The notes under the pieces are model-generated. The model did no database searches. It was given only the letters and a program-made list of their open reading frames with translations, and was not told where the DNA came from. Shown here one piece after another: positions 26,886-35,127 of a stretch of 64,000 nt of DNA; positions within the stretch are counted from its first letter, which is position 1, and every line of letters begins with the position of its first letter. The stretch spans positions 620,001-684,000 of the forward strand of contig NZ_JAPDOE010000001.1 of the NCBI RefSeq assembly GCF_026013365.1, read 5' to 3'. The DNA comes from Paenibacillus sp. LS1 (lineage in GTDB: Bacteria > Bacillota > Bacilli > Paenibacillales > Paenibacillaceae). The position numbers were made by a program, and so were the translations under genes.

Positions 26886-28085
26886 TTGAATCCGAATGAA
26901 ACCAACGAGTCCTCAAAGCCAGCGTTTTTCACCAAAGAATTCACGCATAACCCTTACCCGGTATATGAAAACTTAAGAAAAGAGGAGCCTGTTTTTAGAG
27001 TTATGTTTCCTCACGGGGAGTTCGGCTGGATCATTACCCGATACGAGGATGCAGTTCAGATCCTGAAAGATCCTCGCTTCACTAAGGATATCGCCAAACG
27101 TTATGGACCTGAAAATCAAAGTATCTTTGTCAATAACATGCTGTTCTCCGATCCACCAGATCATCGCCGTCTTCGGGGACTTGTACAGAAAGCGTTCACC
27201 CCTAAGTTGATTGCAGACATGAGAAGCCATATTCAGGACATTGCTGATGAACTACTGGACAACCTTCCGTCACAGGAAAAAATGAATCTGATCGATGACT
27301 TCGCCTTCCCTCTGCCCATCATCGTCATTAGTGAAATTTTGGGCGTCCCTATTGAGGATCGTGACAAATTCCGCATGTGGTCCAATACGGTAATCGATGC
27401 TTCCACAGCTGAGAGCGCAGAGCTATTCGAGCAGCATGCCAGGGAGTTTACGGAATACCTGACGGCTTGGTTTGCGAAAGTACGCAAAGAACCCGGCACT
27501 GATCTGATCAGTCAGCTCGTCATTGCAGAAGAATCCGGGCAGCAGTTGACTGAACAAGAACTGCTTGGTGTAGTCTCCTTATTAATTATTGCGGGCCATG
27601 AAACGACGGTTAATCTCATTGGCAATGGAATTATGGCTTTGCTGGAGCACCCTGAGCAACGTGAGTTGCTCATTAAACAGCCTGAGCTTATTCATAAAGC
27701 CATTGAGGAGATGCTGCGATACAACGGACCAGTGGAGTTTAGTACATCTCGATGGGCTTTGGAAGATATCGAATTCCGTGGACAACATATTGCTCAAGGT
27801 GAACTTGTCATCGTTGCGCTTGATTCGGCTAACCGGGATGAGGAGCAGTTCAAAGATGCTGATGTCTTTGACATTACCCGCGAGAAGAGTTCGCATCTTG
27901 CATTTGGTAAAGGCATTCATCTTTGTCTGGGAGCACCGCTTGCACGTCTGGAAGGCGAGATTGCGGTCAGTACACTTCTGAATCGTTTTCCAAATATACA
28001 GCTTCAGGCAGACGTGAATGAACTGGAATGGAGACCTGGCATGATTGTGCGTGGTGTCAAGGAGATCCCCGTTCAACTTAAATAA
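26886..28085 (+). CDS. Cytochrome P450 (CYP107-like)
   Basis: 399 aa soluble bacterial P450. The I-helix oxygen-binding motif AGHETT, the K-helix ExxR (EEMLR) and the heme-ligand loop FGKGIHLCLG with its invariant Cys are intact. Two TTG codons are possible starts: 26880 is only three bases from GAGGAG, while 26886 has nine-base spacing, so I use 26886. No ferredoxin or reductase gene is nearby, so electrons must come from elsewhere in the genome. The similarity to CYP107-type enzymes suggests a macrolide-, fatty acid- or terpenoid-like substrate, but none can be assigned. Confidence 0.92.
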   Translation: MNPNETNESSKPAFFTKEFTHNPYPVYENLRKEEPVFRVMFPHGEFGWIITRYEDAVQILKDPRFTKDIAKRYGPENQSIFVNNMLFSDPPDHRRLRGLVQKAFTPKLIADMRSHIQDIADELLDNLPSQEKMNLIDDFAFPLPIIVISEILGVPIEDRDKFRMWSNTVIDASTAESAELFEQHAREFTEYLTAWFAKVRKEPGTDLISQLVIAEESGQQLTEQELLGVVSLLIIAGHETTVNLIGNGIMALLEHPEQRELLIKQPELIHKAIEEMLRYNGPVEFSTSRWALEDIEFRGQHIAQGELVIVALDSANRDEEQFKDADVFDITREKSSHLAFGKGIHLCLGAPLARLEGEIAVSTLLNRFPNIQLQADVNELEWRPGMIVRGVKEIPVQLK

Positions 28086-28128
28086 TGGCTATTAAACATG
28101 AATACATGAAAGTGAGGCACATGACATC

Positions 28129-28470
28129 ATGGAAATGAACACCTTGGTATGGATCGTTTTGCTGCTTCTGATTCTTGTGTTACTGGTCAGAGTCACCAGC
28201 CTGCAACGCCAATTGAATGAATTGAAAAGAGATGTCGAGCGTCTGGAGAACGGTTCGACCGACAGCGCTCGCTCTGACTTCAATTACACATTATCGCCGA
28301 AGGAAGCACCCCCTTCCCACACAAGCCAACCAGCACCAACGGATCTGGATCAGGAGCTTATTGCACTTATACAACAAGAGAAAAAAATTATGGCAATCAA
28401 ACGACTGCGTGAAGCCAGAGGTCTTTCGTTGAAGGAAGCCAAAGACTATGTCGATTCCCTGGATCGGTAA
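28129..28470 (+). CDS. Small membrane protein with ribosomal L7/L12 C-terminal-like domain
   Basis: 113 aa. Residues about 5-23 form one hydrophobic helix, followed by a short coiled coil (LQRQLNELKRDVERLE), a Ser/Pro-rich linker and a C-terminal segment EKKIMAIKRLREARGLSLKEAKDYVDSL. That segment matches the bL12 C-terminal fold (KIxVIKxxRExTGLGLKEAKxxV). The protein lies 43 bases after the P450 gene and may be cotranscribed. Such single-pass L12-like proteins are known in Bacillota without assigned function. Membrane-anchored with the domain in the cytosol is the natural prediction. Confidence 0.8.
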   Translation: MEMNTLVWIVLLLLILVLLVRVTSLQRQLNELKRDVERLENGSTDSARSDFNYTLSPKEAPPSHTSQPAPTDLDQELIALIQQEKKIMAIKRLREARGLSLKEAKDYVDSLDR

Positions 28471-28484
28471 TATACAACTCACAT

Positions 28485-28555
28485 AACTCTCGAGGAAGTT
28501 ATTCCAGACTTTCGGCTGCTAAACCAGAAGAAAGGTGGAACCTTCACCGAGAGTT
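28485..28555 (+). terminator. Long imperfect hairpin after the L7/L12-like gene
   Basis: AACTCTCG (28485-28492) pairs with CGAGAGTT (28548-28555). Further in, GAAG/CTTC, CC/GG and CTTTC/GAAAG can pair, giving a 71-base extended stem-loop followed by TTTACTTTT. It probably ends the P450 transcript, but it is longer than a usual terminator. Confidence 0.45.
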
Positions 28556-28581
28556 TACTTTTCAAACGACATATGATACTG

Positions 28582-28605
28582 TTATTTCTATATTACTAGA
28601 AATAA
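28582..28605. promoter_or_regulatory. Operator 1 for the ArsR-family repressor
   Basis: A perfect 9-bp inverted repeat TTATTTCTA-N6-TAGAAATAA ends 24 bases before the ArsR-family start. Two sites of the same design and spacing lie at 28931 and 29097. Confidence 0.7.
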
Positions 28606-28629
28606 GAAATAAAGACGAAAGGACAGATC

Positions 28630-28917
28630 ATGATGCAACCAAACTCGCATGAACTCGAACAAGTCGTCAAAATTCATAAAGCACTGGGTGAGCAAACACG
28701 CTACAAAATCATTCAGATTCTATCGGGCGAAAGCAATCTGTGTCCTGCCGATCTGGAGAGCCGCCTTGTTACCGTTGCCCTATCGACTCTGTCTCATCAC
28801 CTGAAGCAGTTGTCTGATTGCGGCCTACTTACATCGCAGAAGAAAGGTACGTATATTTACTACAGCCTGAACACGGAGACTGCGCAAAAGTTTGTTCCCT
28901 ATCTGCTAAATAAATAA
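28630..28917 (+). CDS. ArsR/SmtB-family repressor
   Basis: 95 aa winged helix-turn-helix protein; the recognition region is STLSHHLKQLSDCGLL and the wing QKKGTYIYYSL. The metal-binding alpha-3 box (ELCVCDL in ArsR) reads NLCPADL with a single cysteine, so a metal sensor of the ArsR type is unlikely and another ligand or redox signal is possible. Two ATGs in tandem (28630, 28633) follow GAAAGGA. It is followed after 234 bases by an MFS transporter, and both genes have matching palindromes, indicating autorepression and control of the transporter. Confidence 0.9.
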   Translation: MMQPNSHELEQVVKIHKALGEQTRYKIIQILSGESNLCPADLESRLVTVALSTLSHHLKQLSDCGLLTSQKKGTYIYYSLNTETAQKFVPYLLNK

Positions 28918-28930
28918 AAAAATTTGAGTT

Positions 28931-28954
28931 ATATTTCTATATAATTAGAAATAT
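28931..28954. promoter_or_regulatory. Operator 2 for the ArsR-family repressor
   Basis: Perfect 9-bp inverted repeat ATATTTCTA-N6-TAGAAATAT, 13 bases past the stop codon of the repressor gene and 198 bases before the MFS start. Confidence 0.7.
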
Positions 28955-29121
28955 CGAAACAACAACGTACAATATTTCATAGCAGAACTAGGTCGCGTAA
29001 GTTTACGGTTATACCATTATTCATTATCTCGGTTGTAACATTACTATTCTCGCAGATGGTTGCATTCAAAGCATTCATGTCTTGTTCTCTTGTCTTTATT
29101 TCTATATTTCTAAAAATATAA
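28955..29121 (+). other. Possible remnant of a small membrane protein
   Basis: The frame ending at the TAA at 29119-29121 encodes a hydrophobic run (TVIPLFIISVVTLLFSQMVAF), but it lacks an ATG, GTG or TTG start with a ribosome binding site before that run. It may be a decayed gene, or chance AT-rich sequence between operators 2 and 3. I favour no function. Confidence 0.2.
29097..29118. promoter_or_regulatory. Operator 3 for the ArsR-family repressor
   Basis: TATTTCTA-N6-TAAAAATA has one mismatch from the two perfect sites and the same six-base spacer. It ends 33 bases before the MFS start, overlapping the expected promoter or leader. Confidence 0.6.
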
Positions 29122-29151
29122 TAATTATAATCAGAAAGAGGTTATGTTTCC

Positions 29152-30336
29152 ATGTCTTCTACGTTTAAAATCTATGTTCTTGCCTTGGTCAGCTTTCTTG
29201 TAGGAACGTCTGAATATGTCATTGCCGGCATTTTGGATCGTATTGCAGATACCATGAATATTTCTTTAATTGCTGCCGGGCAGCTCATTACAATTTTTTC
29301 GCTCGTATATGCGCTCGGTACACCTATCATTATTGCACTGACTTCTCGCTGGGACCGTCGCAAGCTGTTGCTATACTTCCTCGGTCTATTCGTTGTGGCT
29401 AATGTTCTTGCCTACCTGTTGCCGGGTTATGGACTGTTCGTCGCAGCTCGAGTGTTAATGGCTTTAGGAGCGGGCGTTGTTGTTGTCACAGCATTAACGG
29501 TCGCTTCTCAAATAGCGGCTGAGGGCAAACAGGCTAGCGCAATCGCCACAGTAATCACTGGATTTACAGCTTCTTTGATTGTTGGCGTTCCGCTCGGAAG
29601 GCTTGTGGCTGCATCTTGGGATTGGAAGCTTGTTTTTGCCGGCATAGCCGTTCTTGGTGTTCTCGCCATGCTGGTGATCGCGGCCGCCATTCCGCCTTCC
29701 ATAGCAGAAACACCCGTTCCGCTGAAGAAACAACTATCTTTACTCAAACAGCCACGAATTGTTTGGGCACTGCTGGTGACATTTTTCTGGTTAGGTGGGT
29801 ATTCCATTGCCTACACGTATATTTCACCTTACCTTGTATCCGTCGCAGGAATGAGCGAAACACTGCTCAGTTCAGCTTTACTCGCATTTGGCATAGCAAG
29901 TCTAATCGGTTCAAAAGTTGGCGGCTTCAGTGCGGACAGATTGGGTGTCAAACGAACGTTGATTACAGGCATGACATTGCATATCGCGAGTCTGGTTCTG
30001 CTGAATATAACAACAAGCTCTCATCTCGCTGTCTTCCTTGTTCTGATTTTGTGGTCTTTTGCCGCGTGGTCTTCTGGTCCAACTCAGCAGTATAATCTGG
30101 TCACCATGGCTCCGGAATCCTCAGGCATTATGCTTAGTTTGAACAGTTCAGTGATGCAACTAGCGATGGCTGCCGGAGCAGGCATTGGGGGAATCGCGGT
30201 CAGCAGCATTTCATTGTCATCCATTACCTGGATTGGAGCTGTCGGGGTCGCTGTTGCCATCATCATCGTTATAGGCTCGTATCGTTCAGCATCTGCGAAA
30301 AGTACACAAACCGAGAAATCGCATAACGCTGCCTGA
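29152..30336 (+). CDS. MFS transporter, DHA1 drug/sugar exporter type (AraJ/YdhP-like)
   Basis: 394 aa with about twelve hydrophobic helices. The N-terminal helix ends FLVGTSEYVIAGILDRIA, a DHA1 hallmark. The loop 2-3 region has the basic motif SRWDRRKLL, and motif C-like GFTASLIVGVPLG lies in helix 5. The start ATG follows AAAGAGG. It is placed downstream of an ArsR-family gene with three shared palindromes, so export of a compound sensed by that repressor is likely. The cargo may be a drug, sugar or amino acid. Confidence 0.9.
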   Translation: MSSTFKIYVLALVSFLVGTSEYVIAGILDRIADTMNISLIAAGQLITIFSLVYALGTPIIIALTSRWDRRKLLLYFLGLFVVANVLAYLLPGYGLFVAARVLMALGAGVVVVTALTVASQIAAEGKQASAIATVITGFTASLIVGVPLGRLVAASWDWKLVFAGIAVLGVLAMLVIAAAIPPSIAETPVPLKKQLSLLKQPRIVWALLVTFFWLGGYSIAYTYISPYLVSVAGMSETLLSSALLAFGIASLIGSKVGGFSADRLGVKRTLITGMTLHIASLVLLNITTSSHLAVFLVLILWSFAAWSSGPTQQYNLVTMAPESSGIMLSLNSSVMQLAMAAGAGIGGIAVSSISLSSITWIGAVGVAVAIIIVIGSYRSASAKSTQTEKSHNAA

Positions 30337-30365
30337 TATGAGTTCGTTGTACAAAAGACAAACAA

Positions 30366-30402
30366 AAAGAGAGGCACTGTACGTATACAGTGACCTCTCT
30401 TT
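30366..30402. terminator. Bidirectional terminator between the MFS and SDR genes
   Basis: AAAGAGAGG (30366-30374) pairs with CCTCTCTTT (30394-30402), with inner pairing ACTGTA/TACAGT. The convergent position and flanking A and T runs fit termination of both genes. Confidence 0.8.
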
Positions 30403-30443
30403 AACCATTTTAACGGCTATTCTTTTACAGTTAAGTAGAACTC

Positions 30444-31199
30444 TTATTGGGCTGTAACTGCTCCATCGATCGGATATACTGCACCATTGATATATGGCGC
30501 TTCATCTCCCAGCAGGAAGGAAACGAGGTTCGCGATCTCTTCCGGTCTGCCGAGACGTCCAGATGGAATGCTGTCAACGGTTGCCTTGAACACTTCAGGG
30601 TTGTCTTTACCGAACTGAACAACCATCGGTGTCTCAATTGTACCTGGCGCAATCGCATTTACACGAATGTTGTCCTTGCCGTATTCAATTGCAGCTGTGC
30701 GGGTCAAGCCCACCACGCCATGTTTGGTTGCTGCGTAAGGTGCAACTGCGGCTACACCAACAATACCGGCTGTGGAGGCCGTGTTCAGAATGGAACCTCC
30801 GCCGGTTTTGAGCATTTCCGTAATCACATATTTCAACCCGTAGAATACACTTCTCAGGTTGATATCAATAATCTGGTCAAACTGCTCGATTGTATGTTCG
30901 ATCAACTTGATCCCAGGACCGGCAATACCTGCATTATTAAAGAACATATCGATTCGTCCGAACTCTTCGACTGCTTTTTTCACATAATTCTCAACTTCAG
31001 GTGCTTTACTCACATCTGATTGTACAAAAATGGCTTTACTTCCCAGCTTCTCAATCTGCTTAACCGTTTCAAGACCTGTCTCTTCGACAAGATCCACGAC
31101 GACAATGGATGCACCCTTCTCAGCCAGCTTCAATGCTGCTGCTTGGCCCAATCCACTTCCTGCTCCAGTAATAATGGCTACTTTTCCTGCGTGACTCAT
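30444..31199 (-). CDS. SDR-family oxidoreductase
   Basis: 251 aa classical short-chain dehydrogenase. The cofactor motif TGAGSGLG, the acidic residue at the end of beta-2 (VVVDLVEE) pointing to NAD, NNAG, the catalytic serine in NTASTAG, and YAATK are all present. I take the ATG at 31199, which has GGAGGAGATC before it; an ATG at 31214 overlaps that site. It resembles glucose or 3-oxoacyl dehydrogenases of Bacillota, but the substrate is not clear. It stands alone, closed by the bidirectional terminator at 30366-30402. Confidence 0.88.
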   Translation of the reverse strand: MSHAGKVAIITGAGSGLGQAAALKLAEKGASIVVVDLVEETGLETVKQIEKLGSKAIFVQSDVSKAPEVENYVKKAVEEFGRIDMFFNNAGIAGPGIKLIEHTIEQFDQIIDINLRSVFYGLKYVITEMLKTGGGSILNTASTAGIVGVAAVAPYAATKHGVVGLTRTAAIEYGKDNIRVNAIAPGTIETPMVVQFGKDNPEVFKATVDSIPSGRLGRPEEIANLVSFLLGDEAPYINGAVYPIDGAVTAQ

Positions 31200-31522
31200 G
31201 TTGATCTCCTCCATGTGTGTGTGTCATCTTGTGATTGGATCGATGAATACGATATGAAACTTCGTACATTTAATGATGCAATATGTAGGTCAAAAATGGC
31301 ATAAAACCTTCCTGACTTTACCTATTCTAATAGACTTACGACATAAAAACAATTCATATAATATGGATTCATACTATATCATATGTCACATATACAGCAC
31401 TAAGTTGGAGGAGTAGGTAACCATAATGGCCTCTACCCGCTCCTCCTTTGTATGCTAGACGCAATTTACGTCGATTTTCTTAACAACAACTTCGAACGTT
31501 GCATGTCCACTTATCGAAACGC
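31200..31522. other. Intergenic region with an inverted repeat between SDR and poxB
   Basis: About 320 bases. The SDR promoter must lie in its left part. GGAGGAG (31407-31413) pairs with CTCCTCC (31440-31446), with inner GGTA/TACC, a hairpin that may end the poxB transcript, although no T run follows. No gene is seen; the ten-codon ATG frame inside the hairpin is probably accidental. Confidence 0.4.
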
Positions 31523-33250
31523 CTATCTTAGCAAATTGGTTTTAGCCAATTCAATAATCTCGTCCCCGCGACCATTCAGCACGGCTTTCATCATCCATAG
31601 GGTGAATCCTTCGGCTTGTTTGATATCGATCTTCGGAGGTAAGGACAGTTCCTGTCGATTCACCACCACGTCAATCAGCACAGGACCATCATGCTGAAGC
31701 GCACGCTGCACAGCCCCTTCCAGTTCAGCCGGATCCTCAACACGAATGCCTTCCATACCCATGGCTTGAGCAACCATTGCAAAATTGGGATTAACAAGCT
31801 CTGTCCCGGATTCCAGGAATCCGGCAGCCTTCATCTCCAGCTCAACAAAACCGAGTGCTCCATTATTAAACACCACAACTTTAATCGGTAGATTATGCTG
31901 TTTCAATGTCAACAGATCTCCCATCAACATCGTAATACCACCATCACCCGACAAAGAGATGACTTGTCTGCCCGGATCAGCGACCTGGGCACCAATCGCC
32001 TGTGGCAAAGCGTTTGCCATCGTACCGTGACTGAATGAACCAAGCAGCCTGCGATTGCGAGACATCTCGATATAACGGGCCGCCCATACTGTCGGAGTAC
32101 CGACATCACAGGTAAAGATTGCATTTTCAGCTGCGGCATCACTAATGACCTTGGTCAGGTGCTGCGGATGGATCGGCTTTTTACCCGGTTTGCCAACGGC
32201 AAGCTCGTCCAGATCTTTGCGTACTTTCACATAACGGTCCACACTTTTACGCAGATGTTTGTCACTGTGTTCTTCTGTCAGATAAGGAAGCAAAGTTTCA
32301 ATGGTCGCTTTTACATCCCCACATACGCCATAATCCAGCTTCGTACGCCGACCCAGATGGGAAGATTGAATGTCGACCTGAAGGACTTTCGCATCTTCGG
32401 GATAGAATTGACGATATGGGAAATCCGTTCCCAGCATCAATAGTACATCACAATCCATCATCGCATGATAACCCGACGAATACCCGATTAGACCCGTGAG
32501 GCCCACGGAATAGGGGTTGTCATACTCCAAATATTCCTTGCCTCTTAGCGCAATAACCATCGGGGATTTCAACCGATCACAGAGCTGCATGAGGGGTTCC
32601 CGAGCGCCCGCGCAGCCTGCACCGCACAACAACGTGATTTTTTTGCCTTGATTCAGATATTCCGCCAGTTTCACGAGTTCCGGCTCAGAAGGATGTACCA
32701 CTGGATTGGTCGAATGATACACATGCTCAGGCACAGGCAGATCCGCTGCTTCAAGTCCTGCTACATCCCCCGGCAATACAACGACAGACACACCTGAACG
32801 TGCGACTGCTGTCTGGATGGCCATCGTGAGGGAACGCGGCATCTGTTTCGCTGTCGTAATCACTTCACAGTAATCACTGCATTCCTGGAACAGATACTCG
32901 GGATGTGTCGCCTGGAAATATTCACTGCCAATCTCGTCACTTGGGATATGTGCAGCGATAGCGAGTACAGGAACACGGTTGCGGTGACAGTCGTACAGAC
33001 CGTTAATCAGATGCATGTTACCAGGCCCACTGCTACCTGCGCAGACAGCGATACTTCCACTGACCTCAGCGTCTGCCCCAGCGGCAAATGCCGCCACTTC
33101 TTCATGTCGTACATGAATCCACTCGATCTTGCCCGAACGACGGATGGAGTCAAGTACCGCATTCAAGGAGTCTCCAACAATGCCATATATGCGTTTGATG
33201 CCAGCGTTCAATAAGGATTCAACCAGAACGTCCGCGACTGTTTTTTTCAT
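31523..33250 (-). CDS. poxB: Pyruvate oxidase/dehydrogenase (quinone), PoxB-like
   Basis: 575 aa, very close in layout to E. coli PoxB (572 aa): YGIVGDSLNAVLDSI, RHEEVAAFAAGADAE, CAGSSGPGN, HLINGLYDCHRNRVPVLAIA and SVVVLPGDVAG. The thiamine diphosphate motif begins at GDGG and ends with the NN of VVFNNGALGF. The family decarboxylates pyruvate to acetate and CO2, using TPP and FAD and passing electrons to quinone or oxygen. The ATG at 33250 starts MKKTVADVL. The C-terminal membrane-binding tail of the quinone type cannot be confirmed by eye. The gene is monocistronic, typical of stationary-phase overflow enzymes. Confidence 0.92.
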   Translation of the reverse strand: MKKTVADVLVESLLNAGIKRIYGIVGDSLNAVLDSIRRSGKIEWIHVRHEEVAAFAAGADAEVSGSIAVCAGSSGPGNMHLINGLYDCHRNRVPVLAIAAHIPSDEIGSEYFQATHPEYLFQECSDYCEVITTAKQMPRSLTMAIQTAVARSGVSVVVLPGDVAGLEAADLPVPEHVYHSTNPVVHPSEPELVKLAEYLNQGKKITLLCGAGCAGAREPLMQLCDRLKSPMVIALRGKEYLEYDNPYSVGLTGLIGYSSGYHAMMDCDVLLMLGTDFPYRQFYPEDAKVLQVDIQSSHLGRRTKLDYGVCGDVKATIETLLPYLTEEHSDKHLRKSVDRYVKVRKDLDELAVGKPGKKPIHPQHLTKVISDAAAENAIFTCDVGTPTVWAARYIEMSRNRRLLGSFSHGTMANALPQAIGAQVADPGRQVISLSGDGGITMLMGDLLTLKQHNLPIKVVVFNNGALGFVELEMKAAGFLESGTELVNPNFAMVAQAMGMEGIRVEDPAELEGAVQRALQHDGPVLIDVVVNRQELSLPPKIDIKQAEGFTLWMMKAVLNGRGDEIIELAKTNLLR

Positions 33251-33416
33251 AAGTGATGGGTCTCCTTTAATTGCTCATTTTGATTATGTTTCCACTCTGT
33301 TAATATACCTATTCTTATACCCCAATCTTCTGAAATTCGAACCAAACCATATGTATTTATGGATATATGAAACGAAAAACTGCCCCTTAAACTGTTATTC
33401 CAGCGTTAGAAAAATG

Positions 33417-33449
33417 CCAAAAATCCGTTTGTCGAATGACAAACGGATT
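33417..33449 (-). terminator. Terminator of the 33506-34267 SDR gene
   Basis: On the minus strand ATCCGTTTGTC pairs perfectly with GACAAACGGAT around a four-base loop and is followed by TTTTT. Confidence 0.85.
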
Positions 33450-33505
33450 ACGATTAAACTTGATTGATTCGTATCTCATGTGGATTCCTGAATCTAAAGC
33501 GTACA

Positions 33506-34267
33506 CTAGATGGCAGGCATCACATTGCCACCACTTACCGGGATATAGGCACCCGTGATAAATGAAGACAGATTCGAGGCGAGAAAAGCCACCGCATTGG
33601 CGATTTCCTGATCTTCACCCCTGCGCTTCAGTGGCACGGTACGTGTATATGCCTCATCATGTCCAGGCTCACTGGAGCGATCACGTTCACTAATCGTCCA
33701 TCCAGGTGCAACCTGATTCACGGTAATCTGATACTCGCCAACCTCTTTGGCAAGCACTCGATATACCCCATCCATTCCACGCTTACCAGCGGTGTAAGCC
33801 GACTGGTGAGCGAAATTTTGCATCGCACATTCTGTATTGATGCCAATGAAGCGACCGGCTCTGACGTTTTGCATATGAGGAATGAATGCTTTGGCAAGAT
33901 ATACACTCTGCATGACACAGGATTCGAACTGGCTCAAATAATCTTCAGGCGACTGCTCCAACACCGTTGTCCATTCATACTGAATGACCGCATTGGCAAC
34001 GACAATATCCACTCCGCCGAGAACAGACTGAATCTCATCACGCATCCGAAATGCCGTATCCTGCTTCGTAATATCTCCCTGTACAATAACAGCCTGACGA
34101 CCGAGTGCTTCAATCTCACCCTGAAGCTCCCGAGCCTTCGTATCATTATTTATGTAATGTAGAGCCAGATTGGCTCCACAGGCTGCCAACGTGCGGGCGA
34201 TCACTCTCCCCAGTTGACCGGTTGCACCTGTAACCAGAGCCGTTTTTCCTGTGAGATCCAATTGCAT
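33506..34267 (-). CDS. SDR-family oxidoreductase
   Basis: 253 aa short-chain dehydrogenase with TGATGQLG at the N-terminus, a basic/neutral beta-2 end (LHYINND), the NAVIQ segment in place of NNAG, and the catalytic pair within INTECAMQNFAHQSAYTAGKRG. The replacement of the usual serine stretch (here NTECAM) is unusual and leaves the catalytic Ser unclear. The C-terminal VAFLASNLSSFITGAYIPVSGG is typical. The ATG at 34267 starts MQLDLTGKTALVTG. Substrate unknown. It is followed by a strong terminator. Confidence 0.86.
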   Translation of the reverse strand: MQLDLTGKTALVTGATGQLGRVIARTLAACGANLALHYINNDTKARELQGEIEALGRQAVIVQGDITKQDTAFRMRDEIQSVLGGVDIVVANAVIQYEWTTVLEQSPEDYLSQFESCVMQSVYLAKAFIPHMQNVRAGRFIGINTECAMQNFAHQSAYTAGKRGMDGVYRVLAKEVGEYQITVNQVAPGWTISERDRSSEPGHDEAYTRTVPLKRRGEDQEIANAVAFLASNLSSFITGAYIPVSGGNVMPAI

Positions 34268-34352
34268 AACAGCAAAAACCTCCTTAAATTCATTTTATCG
34301 AAAACGATTTCAAAATTACATGTTTTTCATCACGAATCAACTTCATGCTAGA

Positions 34353-34386
34353 GGGATATACAGCATTATTCAATGCTGTATATCCC
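34353..34386. other. Perfect 15-bp palindromic hairpin between the Dabb and SDR genes
   Basis: GGGATATACAGCATT pairs without mismatch with AATGCTGTATATCCC around a four-base loop. It lies 31 bases past the Dabb stop on the minus strand. The lack of a T run makes it either a terminator of unusual kind, an mRNA-stabilising hairpin or an operator for the SDR gene. Confidence 0.6.
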
Positions 34387-34417
34387 AGTTCAAACTTATA
34401 TGCTCTATGAGGAACGA

Positions 34418-34726
34418 TTATTTATTATTATGTTGAATGAGATCAATTTCCTGGAAGCGACTGACTTCCTTTTCCCAACGCTCTGCTACATATTGACGGT
34501 GAACCGGGTGATTGTTGTATGCATCATACGCAGCCTGATCCGCAAAGACCATTGAGAAGCTGTAATCGAACTCATTTTTCTCACTGACCTGTCTCAGAAC
34601 CTGAAACTGCTCTACCCCAGGAATGACTGCCAGTGCATCTGAACTTTCCTTCAAAAAGGCTTCCGCCTCCGGTGTATCTTTACCTGCGTAAAGTGTAAAC
34701 GTTACCATATGTGTGATGCTACTCAT
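34418..34726 (-). CDS. Dabb-domain (stress-responsive alpha/beta-barrel) protein
   Basis: 102 aa from the ATG at 34726, preceded by GGAGGAGG; an ATG at 34744 would overlap that site. The pattern HMVTFTLYAGKDTPEAEAFLKE, then FQVLRQVSEKNEFDYSFSMVFADQAAYDAYNNHPVHRQYV, is the ferredoxin-like Dabb fold, with the conserved F..D.AAYDAY.NHP.H motif. Members are small dimeric proteins, some of them stress-induced and a few enzymes. The role here is unknown. It lies upstream of and colinear with an SDR gene, separated by the 15-bp hairpin. Confidence 0.87.
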   Translation of the reverse strand: MSSITHMVTFTLYAGKDTPEAEAFLKESSDALAVIPGVEQFQVLRQVSEKNEFDYSFSMVFADQAAYDAYNNHPVHRQYVAERWEKEVSRFQEIDLIQHNNK

Positions 34727-34828
34727 CTCTATTTCCTCCTCCAATATGTCTACTCTGTTTCCTAGTGTACATCCGAATGTGTTGTAAGCGCAATAATTGG
34801 TTGAATTAATTTTATGAAATGGATATTT

Positions 34829-35022
34829 CTATATAAATTGAACTAAGGAATATTTACACCTAGTCACTTCGATGACAGAACAACCTTCCGATCGCTGTTA
34901 TCCCCAGATTTTTTTGATTCCTTCTATAAAGGTTAAATCCGGGGATAAAGGCGAACGCTCTGCTTCTTCAGGTTCTTTCTGTCCTCTCCGTTTTGTGTAA
35001 ATGTTTATCTCAATTTATATAG
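34829..35022. repeat. MITE-like palindromic element, copy A (194 bp)
   Basis: The ends form imperfect terminal inverted repeats of about 30 bp, beginning CTATATAAATTGA (34829) with its complement ending at 35022, and continuing to ATTTACAC/GTGTAAAT. The centre holds a long stem: TCGCTGTTATCCCC (34892-34905) pairs with GGGGATAAAGGCGA (34941-34954), and next to it GATTT pairs with AAATC, leaving one A-C mismatch. The rest of the 401-base gap between the Dabb and L31 genes holds the Dabb promoter and the L31 terminator. No transposase is encoded. A second copy lies at 47547-47728 and a diverged pair at 59407-59885. Confidence 0.7.
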
Positions 35023-35077
35023 TCACAAATATTAATTTCAAGTAAAATTCAAAAGCCTTTACCCTGAATATGTACAC

Positions 35078-35108
35078 AAAAAAACCTCAGGACGAATCCT
35101 GAGGTTTT
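35078..35108 (-). terminator. Terminator of rpmE2
   Basis: CCTCAGGA pairs with TCCTGAGG around CGAA; on the minus strand a seven-T run follows directly. It lies 20 bases past the L31 stop. Confidence 0.88.
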
Positions 35109-35127
35109 CTTGTAATGTATGGACAAA

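Noticed and set aside
28485-28555. A riboswitch in front of the ArsR gene
   Set aside because: The structure is a single long hairpin without conserved aptamer features known to me and lies upstream of the operator, so a terminator for the preceding genes is simpler.
31425-31455. A ten-codon ATG frame preceded by GGAGGAG in the SDR-poxB gap
   Set aside because: The purine-rich stretch is one arm of a hairpin and the peptide has no support; probably accidental.
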